Part shown: positions 12,000 through 22,647 of the stretch, piece after piece | How positions within the stretch are numbered: the first letter of the stretch is position 1 | Layout: every line of letters starts with the position of its first letter | NCBI RefSeq assembly: GCF_000715075.1 | Contig: NC_134082.1 | Coordinates: 207,895,948-207,959,947 of the forward strand | Reading direction: 5' to 3' | Length of the DNA: 64,000 nt | From: Nicotiana tabacum | Taxonomy: Eukaryota > Streptophyta > Magnoliopsida > Solanales > Solanaceae | Notes under the pieces: model-generated | Database searches by the model: none | What the model was told of the DNA's origin: nothing | The model's input: only the letters and a program-made list of their open reading frames with translations | Translations under genes and position numbers: made by a program

Positions 12000-12850
12000 C
12001 TTGAGTAAGATAATATTATATCTTTGCAGACACGTCAATACTACGATCCGCTGGTACCATTGGAAAGAGAATTTCTGGAATCACAATATATACAAAAAAA
12101 GGTCCAGATTCTTTATACATTTATACATATATTCTTTTGAATTTAGTTATGGTATTTTAATATTATACTTTTCATAGATTTACGCGACTTGAGTGAAAAA
12201 AATCTCCCTATAGACATATCAAAATCACGATCCGCTTATGCCATTAGAAACAAGACTTCTAGAACTACAATATGTAAAAAATTCAGGTCTAGATTATTTA
12301 TATATTTAAACAAATATCCTTTTGCACTCGGTTCTGAATTTCTGTCATCATGCTTTTTCCAGATTTGCGCGACCATACTAAAAAAATTATATCTCTTTGC
12401 AGTGACGTTGAAACTACGATCCACTTGTGCCATTAGAAAGAGAACTTATGGAGGTACAATAAATAAAAAGTTAAGGTCCAGATTATTTGTCAATTAATGT
12501 AGATATGCTTTTAAATTCAGTTATGAATTTTTTGGTCTTCTACTTTTCACATCTTTGACAAGAGGGGTTGCTCTGATGGTAAGGAACCTCCACTTCCAAC
12601 CAAGAGGTTGTAAGTTCGAGTCTCCCCAAGAGCAAGGTGGGAAGTTCTTGGAGGGAAGGATGTCGGGGGTCTATTTGGAAACAGCCTCTCTACCCCAGGG
12701 TAGGGGTAAGGTCTGCGTACACACTACCCTCCCCAGACCCCACTAAGTGGGATTATACTGGGTTGTTGTTGTTGTTGTTGTTGTACTTTTCACATCTTTG
12801 AGTGTTATATATGACTAAAAAAATCACATCTATCTTGCATACACACCGAC
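12000..12850 (+). repeat. ~185 bp tandem repeat, about 3.5 units
   Basis: A block containing ACGATCCGCT, CCATTAGAAA and GGTCCAGATT recurs at about 12030, 12215 and 12400 (period about 182-188 bp). A fourth, partial unit resumes after the SINE at 12784. Each unit includes a TTTGCAG-like tract before the conserved part, so the copies might be duplicated intron/exon segments, but no protein was recognised. The 102-residue frame at 12189-12497 covers two units. Confidence 0.7.
12559..12783 (+). mobile_element. Full-length TS-type SINE with 18 bp TSD
   Basis: A tRNA-derived head has a pol III A-box-like region near 12567-12580 and a B-box-like AGTTCGAGTCT near 12613-12623. The body has GGTAAGGTCTGCGTAC and CCCCAGACCCCACT, and the tail is (TTG)n at 12763-12783. 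It is flanked by a perfect 18 bp direct repeat TACTTTTCACATCTTTGA (12541-12558 and 12784-12801). It matches the Solanaceae TS SINE family in structure. The 63-residue frame in it is not a gene. Confidence 0.93.
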
Positions 12851-14187
12851 AACACTTTTGGCCAATTTAATCAGGTTAACAAGTAGTAAACATTATTCTG
12901 TATTTTTTTTGGTGTGTAGGTTAGTCATAAATGTGAAGATATTGTCAGTTAATACCATGCCTCAGAAAGAGTTTGGGTGCCAATTCAAGTAGTTGGTCAA
13001 TTAAGTACTATTTGGTTTGTGTGTCAAATATTTCATAAAACCATCAAACTTGTCTTTCTACTAATTATTCTTTTTACTGCTTTGATAGAGGTTGCGTGCA
13101 AGTTGCCGATACATTATTGCTTCTTGAGGAGGTTCAAATACACTCTATTTTTCGTGTATCTCAACTCAAAAATTGTCACTCCTCTTGCCTGAATTGCTCA
13201 TCTGTAGATTCGTCAGGTCCACTATACTCCTTGCCTCAAAGACAGATGCAGACTTATATAATCTGGTAATGAGCCTGAATCTCTAATTTTAAAATATAAT
13301 AGGTTTCAAGCTAAAAATATGCACTCATAAAGTTTAATTTAGGTTTCGTCCCTGCCTTATCTAAGGTTGATCTTGCTTGCACATATGTCAAGATGGTTGG
13401 TGGCACTAATACAAGTGCTTATTCAATGGGCATGCTTTGATTTAGCGGTTGCTACTTGGAAATTCTTTTGTGACTGATTCTTTCTCATATTACATAAACC
13501 TATGGCCCGAAATATTAAACTATAATATACTTCACCGCCAAGAAAATCGTGATGGCCGATGAAGTACGCAATAAATATCGTCAAAGTCAAAAGTACATAA
13601 GAAACAAATAAGTACTCCATATCAAAATTATGAAAAGATTTTTACATAGCAATTTTGAAGCAATTATTGCAATTTTAATTTTAAAGTTTATTTGAACCAC
13701 CAATTGGGTTCAGGATATGAGGTAGCAGTCAAATGAAAGCAGCTGAAACTCGGAAAGCAACTGCAACATCAACCACATCACCACAATTGATCAAATCTCT
13801 ACTGCCATTGTATTTTTTGAATATAATTACTTCAGCCACTTTCAAATCAGATGATACTTGTGGAAGCCACCCTAATCAAGCAACTTTGCTATGCAAACAA
13901 CAAATAGAGAAATCAAAAATAAAAAATTAAATTCAATGCAATCATGGAGGGTTTATCAATTCAAGCAGTAATTTGATTGATGAATACAAAGAAATGATAT
14001 GTAATCTAAGCACGCCAACAATATTTTTAGAAACAACTCAAAGCAATTCATCTATTTGTTTTTCGTTTTAATTTTTGTGAATGCGATTGTTAAATTTTGT
14101 CTGCAATATACATCTTTTTGTAATATCTATCTTTGCTCTTTTTTTCCTTTAAACTAGTTCGCGCATTACGCGGGTACATATACTAGT

Positions 14188-14529
14188 TCACGTAAAAGGA
14201 ATAAAATACTACAAATGTGTGTCTGTAATGCCCAAAACAATCTAATCAATCCAGAAACCTATTATACGCCTAACGTTAAGCAAAACAAATATTGTTAGCC
14301 CTACCATATAAAAGAGAAGTAACATCTATGAAGTAAAACTTATTTAAGATTTTGATTTACATGCAAAGATGTATTTTACGTTTCTAAATCCAGTTGAGCT
14401 TCACTCGATTTTAGAATTTAAATGCGCCTCAAATGAACCTTTAACAACACTATCACTACTTTTTTTCAATTTCAGCTCAAACGCTTATCTTTTTTAAACG
14501 CCAATACTTTTTCTTCCGGTTTCTTATTG
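14188..14529. other. Spacer between Helitron end and MITE; nothing recognised
   Basis: AT-rich DNA with no ORF of interest, RNA gene or clear repeat. Confidence 0.4.
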
Positions 14530-14769
14530 ATCCCTCCGTTCATTTTTACTTGTCCACTATTGATTTTTCACATCTCTTAAAAAATTATAAATAAAATGTA
14601 TAATTTATCATGATACCCATATTAATTGGTGTATAGTCTTAATGGATTTAAAAAATAATTTGGAATGGATAATTAATGCTAAGGGAAAAATATAAAAAAT
14701 ATGCAAAAAGTGACAAGTAAAAATGAAAATTTAGTTTTAGAATACAACTAAAAGTGAACGGGGAGGGAG
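14530..14769. mobile_element. Stowaway-like MITE, ~240 bp
   Basis: The ends are inverted: TCCCTCCGTTCATTTTTACTT at the left (first 20 bases considered) and AAGTGAACGGGGAGGGAG at the right, followed by TA at 14770-14771. Inner parts also pair (TTTTTACTTGTC with GACAAGTAAAAA). CTCCCTCCGT-type termini with a TA target are typical of Stowaway/Mariner MITEs. The left TA is degraded. Confidence 0.75.
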
Positions 14770-14917
14770 TATTATCTTACTCTAATTAGAGGGTGTTTGA
14801 CTAAGCTTATAAGTTCTTTTTGACTTATTTACTTGTTTGGCAAATACCTAAAGTGCTTATAAGTCAAGAGCATTATAAGCTAAAATCAGCTATAAGCCAT
14901 AAGTTGGTCACCCCCAA

Positions 14918-17600
14918 TGTCACGACCCAAATTCAACATTAGGCAGTAATGGCGTCAAACACCATTATTAGACAAGCCAACACTAATCAACTAGTAAATC
15001 CCCATTTAAATAATTAGTACGAGAAAACTTTCCCTTATTGATAAAGAAATTCGGAGTTTGAAACTTAAGCATAATTAGAGGAAAGTAATAATTACGAACT
15101 TAAATCATGATAGTAAACCAAAAATCATAAGTCTACCAATATGTGTGCCAAGACCTGGTATCACAAGTATGTGGGCAATCTAGTAGAATATACAAAATCA
15201 TACTATCCTACTGTCTGGAAAGGAAATAGACAGGAAAAGTAAAGACATAGAAAGACTCCGGCTACTTCAGAATGGCTCAGAAGGACAGCTCACCGAAAGT
15301 CTCAAGCCAAAGAGTCCACTCTACGCGCCGGACTGATGGCCAGATGCACCTGCCTCAAAGCCTGCCCAATCAAGTGCAGAAGTGTAGCGTGAGTACATAA
15401 AAATATGTACCCAACAAGTATCTCGCCTAACCTCACAGAAGTAGTGATGAGGGGTCGACTCCTACACTTACTAGGACCAACAAATATAATAATATGAAGT
15501 TCAATATTTTAATTCACAATGTATGTGGATAACAACAAGCTCAAACAAAACAATACTGAAAATCATTTCATCTAATTAATAAATCTAGGCACTTTCTTCA
15601 TTTAAAACAATGAGCTTTCAAGTAATGAATCATACGAATTATAAGGGGGTTCCAGTTCTATTATCACACGCAAATACCACCGAGGACGTTCGGACCGATC
15701 CAACATAAAAGTAAACTGTGTACTGACGAGGGTCGAACGGCCTGAATCATATATACATTTATTAACTTGCCGAGGCGAACGACACGCTCCCATGAGAGTA
15801 GTGGAAATAAGCACCTCGCACGCGGAATATACTTGCGACGCGGTTAAATATAAATATAAATTAATGATTCCTCAATTCTTTTCAAAATAAATATTTACTT
15901 GAAATCATTGAAATTATGACATTCTCAACTTAGTTCCATTCAATGTAAATCGACAATCATAATCATATAACAGTGCCCACAAAACATGGTGTAAGCCTAG
16001 AACTACCTGGACATAATAGGAATAGTAGCTATGTACGAACTCTCGTCACTTCGTGCGTACGTAGCCCCCACAATTAATCATATATTAATTAAGTTCACCT
16101 ATGGGGAAATTTCCCTCTTACAAGGTTAGAAAAGAGACTTACCTCGATTCGGGCCTACTTCCAACTCAAGAATGCGCTCAAACCCTCAATCCGGAGTCGA
16201 ACAATCCGAAACTATTCAAATAATGTAAAAACTAATCAATATAGGTTCAAAAGTTCATATTCCCACTATTAGAGTGATTTTCCAACCCATATTGCAAGAT
16301 TCCTAAAATTTACCCCCGGGCCCACGTGCCCGGATTCCGGAAATTTTTGAAGAATGTTGTTACTCATAACCTAAGGATCAAGAATATATGATTTTTACTT
16401 TATTCCATAAAGAATTTCGTGGTTAAATCTTGTTTTTATAAAAAGCCTAGGTTTTACTCTAAACCCATAATTTTCACTAATTTACATGTTGTAATCTACC
16501 CATAAACTATGTATTAAACTCACATTAAGTAGAAATAACTTACCTCACAAAGCTAGGTTGAAATATCCCCTTTTGAAGCTCCCAAATTGCCCAAATATGG
16601 AGTAAAATGTGTCAAAAAGGACACAACTCCCGTATTAAATGAAGGCCACTGCCTTCAGCTATTTCCGCATCTGCGGTAAGGGGACCGTATCGGCGGGAGA
16701 CCATTCGCTTCTATGGAATTGGACCTGGCTAGCTGGGGACGCATCTGCGATCGGGTGACCGCTTCTGTAGAAGAGGAGTCGCATCTGCGGAACCTAGGCT
16801 CCTCCCCTTGGGCCGTATCTACGATGGCTTAGCCGTTTCTGCGGGCTCGCACCTGCAGCTGGTCAACCGCAGGTGCGGTTATGACAGAAATTTGGAGCTT
16901 CACCTCCTTTTCACATTTTCAACTTGGCTCGAGCCTCGTCCGAGTGATGCTCAGGGCCCCCGGGGCCCCGCCCGAACATATCGACAAGTTTAGAATCATA
17001 AAACGGACTCGCTCGAACCCTTGGAACGCCTGAAACAACATTAAAATTAGGAATCACACCCTAAAACCAATGGATTCAAACTTATGAACTTCAAGTTCTT
17101 CAATTTACTTCCAATGTGACGAAACACACCTATACTACTCGGATTGACACCAAATTTTGCGTGCAAGCCTTAAATGATACTACAGAACTATTCCCGATCT
17201 CGGAATTCCATTCAGACCTCAATATCACAAAAACCCGCTCCAAATCAAATTTAAAGAACTTCCAAAACCTTCAAGAACCAACTTTCACTACTATGCGTTA
17301 AAACGTTTCCGGGTCATCCAAAACCTAATCCAGACATATTCCCAAGTCCGAAATCATCATACAAATCTATTGGAATTGTCAAATCCCGATTCCGAGGTCG
17401 CTTACTCAAAATGTTGATCAAAGTCAAACTTGGCCTTTTAAGCCAACCTTAAGGAACCAAGTGTTCCAATTTCAACCCAAACTCTTCCAAATCTGGAACC
17501 AATCATCCCCGCAAGTCATAAATCAGTTAAATCAAGTACAAAAAGTCTTATTTAGGGGAACGAGGATCTAGAAAGCAAAACGATCAGTCATGTCATTACA
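14918..17600 (-). repeat. 3' LTR of the 10.4 kb chromovirus
   Basis: Aligns end to end with 22648-25330 and has the same length (2,683 bp). It begins (plus reading) TGTCACGACCC and ends GTCATTACA. Differences are scattered substitutions and small indels, so the insertion is not very recent. The minus-strand polyprotein stop falls at its edge, as usual where the polypurine tract lies within the last codons. Confidence 0.93.
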
Positions 17601-19032
17601 TTCTCCACCTCTTAAACAAACGTTCATCTTCGAACGAGTTTAGATTCATACCTGAAGTGCTAAACAAGTGCGGATATCTTCTCCGCATGTCATCCTCGGA
17701 CTCCCAGGTCGCCTCCTCGACTGGTTGAACCCTCCACTGGACCTTTACTGCAGAAATACTCTTGGATATCAACTGGAGATCATGTCTATCAACAATGGCA
17801 ACTAGCTCATCCTCAAAACCCAAGCTTTCATCTAGCTGAATAATACTAAAGTCTAACTCATGAGACAAGTCGGCATGATACCTCCAAAGCATAGACACGT
17901 GAAAAACTGGATGAACCCCTGATAGGTTGGGAGGTAAAGAAAGCTCATAAGCAACCTCCCCAACTCGCCTCAACACCTCAAATGGGCCTATAAACCTTGG
18001 GCTCAACTTGCCCTGCTTCCCGAATATCATAATACCCTTCATCGGCGAGACTTTCAAGAGAACCTTCTCGCCGACCATGAATGATACATCACGCGCCTTC
18101 TGATCCGCATAACTTTTTCCTGAATCATCTTTACCTTTTCAAGGCATCTTTCACTAAATCTGTACCATATAACTTAGCCTCGCCAGGCTTAAACCACCCG
18201 ATGGGAGAATGACATAGCCGACCATATAAGGACTCAAATGGAGCCATATCGATGCTAGACTGATAACTATTGTTATAAACAAACTCGGCCAAAGGCAAGA
18301 ATTGATCCCACTGCCCTCCAAAGTCAATCACACATGCTCTCACCATATTCTCTAATATCTGAACTGTCTGTTCTGGCTGTCTGTCGATCTGAGGATGGAA
18401 TGCTGTGCTGAGCTCCAGGCGGGTCCCCAACTCACTCTGAATAGCTCTCCAAAAATGCAAAGTGAACTAAGGGAAACAGGCACACCGAGCAACCGAGCTA
18501 TCTCCCGAATATAAATCTGGGCCAACCTCTCTGAAGTATAGGTAGTCACAACTGGAATGAAGGGTGCCGACTTGGTCAACCTGTCAACAATGACCCAAAC
18601 CGCATCAAACTTTCGTAAAGTCCGCGACAACCCAACTATGAAGTCCATAGTAATGCGCTGCCATTTTCACTCAGGTATAGTCATCTGTTGAAGTAGGCCC
18701 TCTGGCCTCTAGTGCTCATACTTGACCTGCTGACAATTTAAGCACCTAACTACATACTATAGTATGTCTTTCTTCATTCACCACCACCAATAGTGTTGTC
18801 TCAGGTCACGATACATCTTCGCAACACCTGGGTGAATAGAATACCACGAACTGTGTGCCTCCTCAAGAATCCTCTCCCTCAAGTCGTCGACACTAGGAAC
18901 ACATATGTGACCTTGGAGTCGTACAACACCATCCTCGCCAATAGAAACCTCCTTGGCACCACCCTGTAGTACCATTGCTCTAAGGATTGCTAAATATGGA
19001 TCATCAAACTGTCGAGCCTTAATCTGCCCCAA
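17596..19032 (-). pseudogene. Integrase and chromodomain remnants
   Basis: Reading on the minus strand, an integrase N-terminal piece (HPGVAKMYRDLRQHYWW, near 18780-18840) is followed by catalytic core pieces (MDFIVGLSRTLRKFDAVWVI at about 18590-18648; STAFHPQIDRQPEQTVQ at about 18350-18410). The last frame (17596-18078) has a [19 protein letters not shown] motif and then a chromodomain-like end ([19 protein letters not shown]). Chromodomains of this class direct integration to chromatin. The conserved catalytic region is split over different frames, and the usual DGQSE-type motif is altered, so this is a pseudogene. Confidence 0.88.
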
Positions 19033-19126
19033 TAATGAAGACTGGGCAACAACACATGCAAGAACCCGGCTAGCTCTAAAATATCTAACCTCACAAGTTT
19101 GTTAGCCAAGGACTGAATGTCCAAAG

Positions 19127-20963
19127 CTAGTGGCCTCTCTTCTGCTGATATGAATGCCAAACTACCCATACTCTTTGCAAGCTGCAATGATCAGTATAAA
19201 CCTCACATGGCACCCCATACAGATAATGTCTCCATATCTTAAGAGCATGGACAATCGCTGCTAACTCTAGGTCGTGCACAGGGTAATTCTTCTCATGAAT
19301 CTTCAATTGACGTGAAGCATATGCAATAACTCCCCTTTCCTGCATCAATACACAGCCCAAGCCAATGCGTGAAACATCACAATATGCCATATACATCCCC
19401 GATCCGGAAGGCAATACTAAAACCGGTGTCGTAGTCAAAGATGTCTTGAGCTTCTGAAAGCTCGCCTCACAATCATCGAACCAACAGAAAGGAACACCTT
19501 TAAGGTCAATCTAGTCAAAGGTGATACAATAGATGAAAAGCCCTGCACAAATCGGCGATAATAACCTGATAACCCAAGGAAACTCCTGATCTCAGTCACC
19601 AAAGTAGGACGTGGCCAACTCTAAACTGCCTCAATCTTCTTAGGATCCACCTTAATACCCTCTCCTGATACAACATGCCCCAAGAATGCTACTGACTCTA
19701 GCCAAAACTTACACTTGAAGAACATAGCATATAGCTTCTGCTCTCGCAATGTTTGAAACATTACTCTCAAATGTTGCTCGTGCTCCCCCAAGCTACGTGA
19801 GTAGATCAAGATGTCATCAATGAATACAATAACAAAAGAATCAATATAAGTCTTGAACACCATGTTCATCAAGTCCATAAACGCCGCTGGGGCATTAGTC
19901 AAGCCAAAGGACATTACTAGAAACTCATAATGACCATATCTGGTACGGAAGGTAGTCTTCAGAACATCTGAGTCCCGAATCTTCAATTGGTGGTATCCCG
20001 ATCTCAAGTCGATCTTAGAAAACACCCTAGCACCCTGTAACTGGCTAAACAAATCATTGATACCCGAAAACGGTCATTTGTTCTTGATGGTGACTTTGTT
20101 CAATTGGCGGTAATCAATACGCATCTGCATAGTCCCATCCTTCTTCTTCACAAATAACACTGGTGCACCCTAATGTGATACATTGGGTCTCACAAACACC
20201 TTAGCTAACAACTCTTCAAGCTGCTCCTTTAAATCCTTCAAATTTGGAGCCATATGGTACAGTGGGATAGATATAGGCTGGGTACCTAAAGCCAAATCAA
20301 TACAAAAATCAATATCACGATCTGGCGGCATGCCTGGATGGTCGGAAGGAACCACATCGGCGAATTCCCTGACTACTGGCACTGAAACAATCGTTAGAGA
20401 CTCTATGGTGGTGTCCCGAACATAGGCTAGATACACCAAACACCCCTTCTTGACTAGATGTCGAGACTTTAGAAAAGAGATAACCTGACTAGATGAACTA
20501 ACGAAAGAACCCTTCCACTCCAATCTCGGCAACTCTGGCATCGCTAAAGTATTGTCTTGGCATGACAATCAAGAATAGCATGATATGAAGATAACCAATC
20601 CATGCCTAAGATGACCTCCAAGTCGATCATATCAAGTAACAGAAGGTCTGCTCTAGTCTCATAACCATATAATGTAACCACACAAGACCTGTAGATCCAA
20701 TCCACAATTACAGAATCGTCCACAGGAGTGGACACATAGACATGAGTACCTAAAGACTCACGAGGAATATCTAGGAAATGAGCAAACAGAGATGACACAT
20801 AAAAATATGTAGACCATGGATCAAACAATACCGGAGCATCCCTACCATAGATAGAAATAATACCTGTGATCAAGGCATCTGAGGCCACTGCATCTGGTAT
20901 GGCCGGAAAAGCATAGAATCTGGCTGTAGCATCAGCTGGCTGGCCTCTGCCTAGATGAACCAT
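19127..20963 (-). pseudogene. Protease, reverse transcriptase and RNase H remnants
   Basis: The protease frame (20544-20963) keeps the family's flanking motifs (ALITGIISIYGRDAPVLFDP and LEVILGMDWLSSYHAILDCH). The Gly after the catalytic D[ST] region is replaced: it reads FDPWST instead of the common FDPGST. RT follows (19621-20052) with [33 protein letters not shown] and the active-site box [10 protein letters not shown]. RNase H (19127-19438) has [15 protein letters not shown], with a Val at the usual D-A-S site. A stop separates RT from RNase H. The frames are open in pieces but not continuous. Confidence 0.9.
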
Positions 20964-21092
20964 AGCCGGCTGAACTCCCCCTACCTGGACTCCACCTCTA
21001 GGACGACCCCTACCTACCTGTCCTCCCCCTATGGGCGGACGGACTGTTTATGCTATAATCATAGGCTGGTGACCCTGATGTACCGCCTTGCC

Positions 21093-22455
21093 TCAAAGTC
21101 TGGGGTAAAATCTCTTCATGTGGCCCGAATCCCCACATTCGTAACAACCTTGCGGTGCCATAGACTGTTGTCTTGAAGCCTGACCCTGGTGGCCCGAATA
21201 CCCACTAGAAGGACCCCGAAGGGCGGTATGAACTCTCTGGCAGAACACTGAAGTAGGCACTAGAAGAACCCTGATGACCAGAATACCCACCGGAGGAACC
21301 CCGAATAGCTGGCGGGCGGTAAGAACTCTCCGGCATCGCACTGAAATAAGGTCTCACTGGGGCACCTCGAGGAGGTGGTGGGGTGCTGAATATGGGGGCC
21401 TGTTGGGCTGACCTCTTCCCCTAGGTAGGGCACCTCTAAACTCTCCAGAGAATCGGGTCCTCTTGTCCTGCTGCAACTGCTCTCTACCCCTCTACCGGTA
21501 ACCCTCAATCCTCCGAGCAATCTCCATCACTAGCTGATACTCAGTCCCATCTCAACCTCTCGGGCCATGCTAGCTCGAATATCGGGGTGTAACCCCGCAA
21601 CAAATCTCCTTACTCTCTCTGCGTCCGTAGGAAGTATCATGAGTGCATGGCGAGACAACTCAGAGAATCTCGCCTCATAGTCGGTCACATACATGTGACC
21701 CTACTCGAGCTGCTCAAACTAACACCATAACTCTTCCCTCTGAGAGAGTGGAATACACATGTCCAATAGAAGTCGTGTAAACCGATCCCAAGTCAAGGGA
21801 GGAGAACCTATTGGTCTGCCGAGAAAGTAAGACTGCCACCATCTACGAGCCCTTCACTCTAATTGGAAGATGGTTAAATCCACTCCATGAGACTCCAATA
21901 TCCTCATGTTGTGTATTCTATCCCTACACCTATCAATGAAATCTTGGGCATCCTCATGACGCCCACCTCCAAAGATAGGAGGGTGTAGCCTTGTCCATCT
22001 GTCCAATAACTTCTGCGGATCGCCGTCCGCAGCTGGTCTAGGCTCAGTGCCACTACTGCAACTGGCTGGGCACCACCCGCGGGTAGAGTACCAGGGTCTA
22101 ATATACGGCAACTGCGTGCCCAAGAGCCTGAGCAATAGGGGTCTGTGCTCCCCCTTCTGCCTGAGATGTGGCTGAGTCATAGAGTCCATGAACCTCCGCA
22201 TACAGCCCATGACTTCCTGGAAACCCGGTGCTGTCATGAAACCCGTCGGGGCAGGCTCTACTGCGGGCACCTCGCCCTGCTCCTCAATAATGGAATCCCC
22301 TGCTGGATTCGCCGGTGGTGCAACTGGGGTAGCTCTGGGACACCCTCGTCCCCTACCTCGAGCTGGTGCCCTCCCCCGGCCTCTTCCTCAGCCTCTAGCA
22401 ATGGGGGGAGTAGATCCTCCCGGGTCTGAACGTTTGTTGTATGCGTCCTCACCAT
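21093..22455 (-). pseudogene. gag remnant with degraded zinc knuckle
   Basis: Minus-strand pieces show an N-terminal Arg/Gly/Pro-rich segment (frame-shifted, about 22258-22455), then PTGFMTAPGFQEVMGCMRRF and the capsid-type motif AQDFIDRCRDRIHNMRILES (21854-22270). After further breaks there is a nucleocapsid box CYECGDSGHMKRFYP (about 21095-21150). The CCHC knuckle has lost its last Cys (Tyr instead). Several shifts and stops show decay. Confidence 0.82.
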
Positions 22456-22632
22456 CTGTGAGAGAATAGAAGAAGGAAATTTAGCATATCATCGACTGCA
22501 CGATAGATGATGAATAAAGAGCAGTTTTCCAACACCTTATAGCCTCTCGAAGATAAGTACAGGCGTCTTGGTACCGATCCGCAAGACTCTACCAGGTTTG
22601 CCCATAACTTATGAGACCTACGTGAACCTAGT

Positions 22633-22644
22633 GCTCTGATACCA
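22633..22644 (-). promoter_or_regulatory. Primer-binding site, tRNA-iMet
   Basis: The minus strand reads TGGTATCAGAGC three bases inside the 5' LTR. This is the standard initiator-Met tRNA primer site and fixes the direction of the element. Confidence 0.93.
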
Positions 22645-22647
22645 TGT

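Larger units (their letters stand above)
5317..14187 (+). mobile_element. Probable non-autonomous Helitron with nested insertions
   Basis: The left end reads A|TCTATCTTAATTAAAAGGAG, followed by a GCCAAATGGCAT / GCCACATGGCA region. This resembles plant Helitron 5' ends (TC start, host A before it). The right end has a short hairpin (CGCG-catta-CGCG, 14160-14172), then ACTAGT with CTAGT at 14183-14187 and a host T at 14188, as expected for a Helitron inserted between A and T. The element carries an RPA-like exon remnant at 6118-6216 but no RepHel helicase was found. Removing the nested solo LTR and SINE leaves about 5.2 kb. Two different Helitrons could supply the two ends. Confidence 0.5.

Noticed and set aside
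12559..12640. Functional tRNA gene in the SINE head
   Set aside because: Box-like motifs are present, but the sequence does not fold into a full cloverleaf and is joined to the SINE body.
20183..20425. Plus-strand frame opposite the protease/RT junction
   Set aside because: Shadow of the minus-strand pol gene.
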